Shown: in pieces, positions 13,290 to 13,991 of the stretch
How positions within the stretch are numbered: position 1 is the first letter of the stretch
How the letters are laid out: every line of letters begins with the position of its first letter
From: Tannerella sp.
Lineage (GTDB): Bacteria; Bacteroidota; Bacteroidia; Bacteroidales; Tannerellaceae
Length of the DNA: 13,991 nt
Direction: 5' to 3'
Assembly (NCBI GenBank): GCA_031272655.1
Contig: JAISTJ010000029.1
Location: 1-13,991 of the forward strand
Notes under the pieces: model-generated
Seen by the model: the letters and a program-made list of their open reading frames with translations, nothing else
Told to the model about the DNA's origin: nothing
The model's database searches: none
Position numbers and translations under genes: made by a program

Positions 13290-13991
13290 ATTTGCCTTCT
13301 TCCCCGAAAATGCTGCCGTAGCGGTGGTACTCGAAGGCAATGCTCTGCTCTTTGAGGTAGTTTAGGAGTTCTATGCGGCCTTCGGTCAGGGGTTTGGCTG
13401 AGGCTATGTGCTTGCCGAGTTCGGCTGCTTTGGCATAGAAGTAGTCTGGCAGTTCTGGCGAGCAGGTGCGGATACGTTCGTATTTATCCATATCATTTAC
13501 GAACTCGTCGGTGGTCTGCTTGACGATTGTTACGCTGCCTATCGAGCACGATTTTTCTATCTCAGCGAGTTTGGGGTCGTCAGCCGATATGCTGATCGTG
13601 AGCGGCGACTTGACCGTTTCGGCGGCTGTTACAACCATCAGAACGTCCGTCAGCGCGTCTTTGTCTTCTACCCTGAAACCGACGCTTCTCATCGGCAGGT
13701 AGCGGAAAACGTTTTCTTCGCCGTAGATGTTGCTGACGTCTTCGGCTTTTGAGAATACGTCTTCGTATGCCTTTTTGTATGACGAGGCGGCAGTATTGAG
13801 GCGTTCGAGGTCGTTTTGTACCGCATCATTGTAAGAAGAGCTTGCTTCACTGCGTTCGCAATGACGGTCAGTCACTTCCGTAAAGCACGCCACATAGTTC
13901 GGTCCCCCCGCCTTTATCCCTCCCCCGAAAGCGGAACGTTTCATCCCGCCGAAAGGTTGACGGCGCACAATGGCGCCCGTGATGCCGCGAT
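13288..13991 (-). CDS. putA: Proline dehydrogenase / glutamate-gamma-semialdehyde dehydrogenase, C-terminal part
   Basis: The gene enters from the right edge (frame offset two bases) and shows about 234 C-terminal residues. RGITGAIV followed by RRQPFGGMKRSAFGGGIKAGGPNY is the end of the aldehyde dehydrogenase domain of PutA/PruA enzymes, which oxidise glutamate-gamma-semialdehyde to glutamate in proline breakdown. The roughly 200 residues after it (with DVSNIYGEENVFRYLPMRSV) are the tail seen in long PutA-type proteins, which is why I favour the bifunctional form; the proline dehydrogenase part would lie outside the window, so PruA alone is possible. A start codon at 13968 (GTG) is not the real start: the frame stays open to the edge and the motif is continuous. 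A dispersed repeat is inserted in frame at 13826-13864. It converges on ricT and shares its terminator. Confidence 0.82.
   Translation of the reverse strand, partial: RGITGAIVRRQPFGGMKRSAFGGGIKAGGPNYVACFTEVTDRHCERSEASSSYNDAVQNDLERLNTAASSYKKAYEDVFSKAEDVSNIYGEENVFRYLPMRSVGFRVEDKDALTDVLMVVTAAETVKSPLTISISADDPKLAEIEKSCSIGSVTIVKQTTDEFVNDMDKYERIRTCSPELPDYFYAKAAELGKHIASAKPLTEGRIELLNYLKEQSIAFEYHRYGSIFGEEGK
13826..13864 (-). repeat. Dispersed palindromic repeat inserted in frame in putA
   Basis: On the coding strand a 39-bp segment begins TCATTG and ends with the inverted CAATGA, with GCGAACGCAGTGAAGCAA inside. It encodes the typical HCERSEA peptide, here after ACFTEVTDR. Thirteen codons keep the frame. 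It matches the copy at 6221-6249 at 21 of 26 aligned bases and, unlike that copy, has both ends. Confidence 0.65.

Overview
The window looks like chromosomal DNA from a member of the Bacteroidota, most likely the order Bacteroidales. The evidence is: a giant surface protein ending in a type IX secretion (Por-secretion-tail) sorting domain; a lipoprotein glycoside hydrolase; promoters of the Bacteroides type (TTTG / TAnnTTTG) and no obvious Shine-Dalgarno sequences; a bacterial serine palmitoyltransferase (sphingolipid synthesis); and a RicT/PSP1 protein of the Bacteroidales form. No tRNA, rRNA, transposase, integrase or CRISPR array is visible.

Layout. Bases 1-228 hold the possible tail of an unidentified gene and a 54-residue ORF resembling small antitoxin-like proteins. 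Bases 229-538 hold no gene. They contain a run of hairpins: a GC-rich hairpin, a 113-nt imperfect long hairpin (349-461), and a strong intrinsic terminator (458-486) whose 5' arm overlaps the closing helix of the long hairpin. Bases 539-6214 encode an 1891-residue secreted mosaic: signal peptide, ten 21-residue leucine-rich repeats, seven Ig-like (Big_2-type) domains, two Listeria-Bacteroides (InlB B-type) repeats each followed by an Asp-rich calcium-loop-like motif, about 600 residues I cannot assign, and a C-terminal sorting domain. Bases 6215-6374 hold a dispersed palindromic-type repeat and a clear promoter. This drives a GH78 alpha-L-rhamnosidase lipoprotein and, 15 bp downstream, a TrmN6-type tRNA methyltransferase.

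From 9890 to 10840 a YegS/diacylglycerol-kinase-family lipid kinase runs on the minus strand. It diverges from a serine palmitoyltransferase (10957-12141), with two promoter -7 elements back to back in the 116-bp gap. The stop of spt overlaps the start of ricT by four bases. A bidirectional-looking terminator closes ricT. On its other side, convergently, lies the C-terminal part of a PutA/PruA-type proline-catabolism enzyme that runs off the right edge and carries a dispersed repeat inserted in frame.

Functional reading. The left half is envelope and surface biology: a large T9SS-exported adhesin-like protein and a glycan-cleaving lipoprotein. The right half is core metabolism and lipid synthesis. 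The two most interesting signals are the structured non-coding region upstream of the giant surface gene, with its possible terminator/anti-terminator switch, and the way that gene evolves. Its LRR scaffold is almost purely synonymous between copies while the exposed face changes, and its Ig domains have expanded as two-domain blocks.
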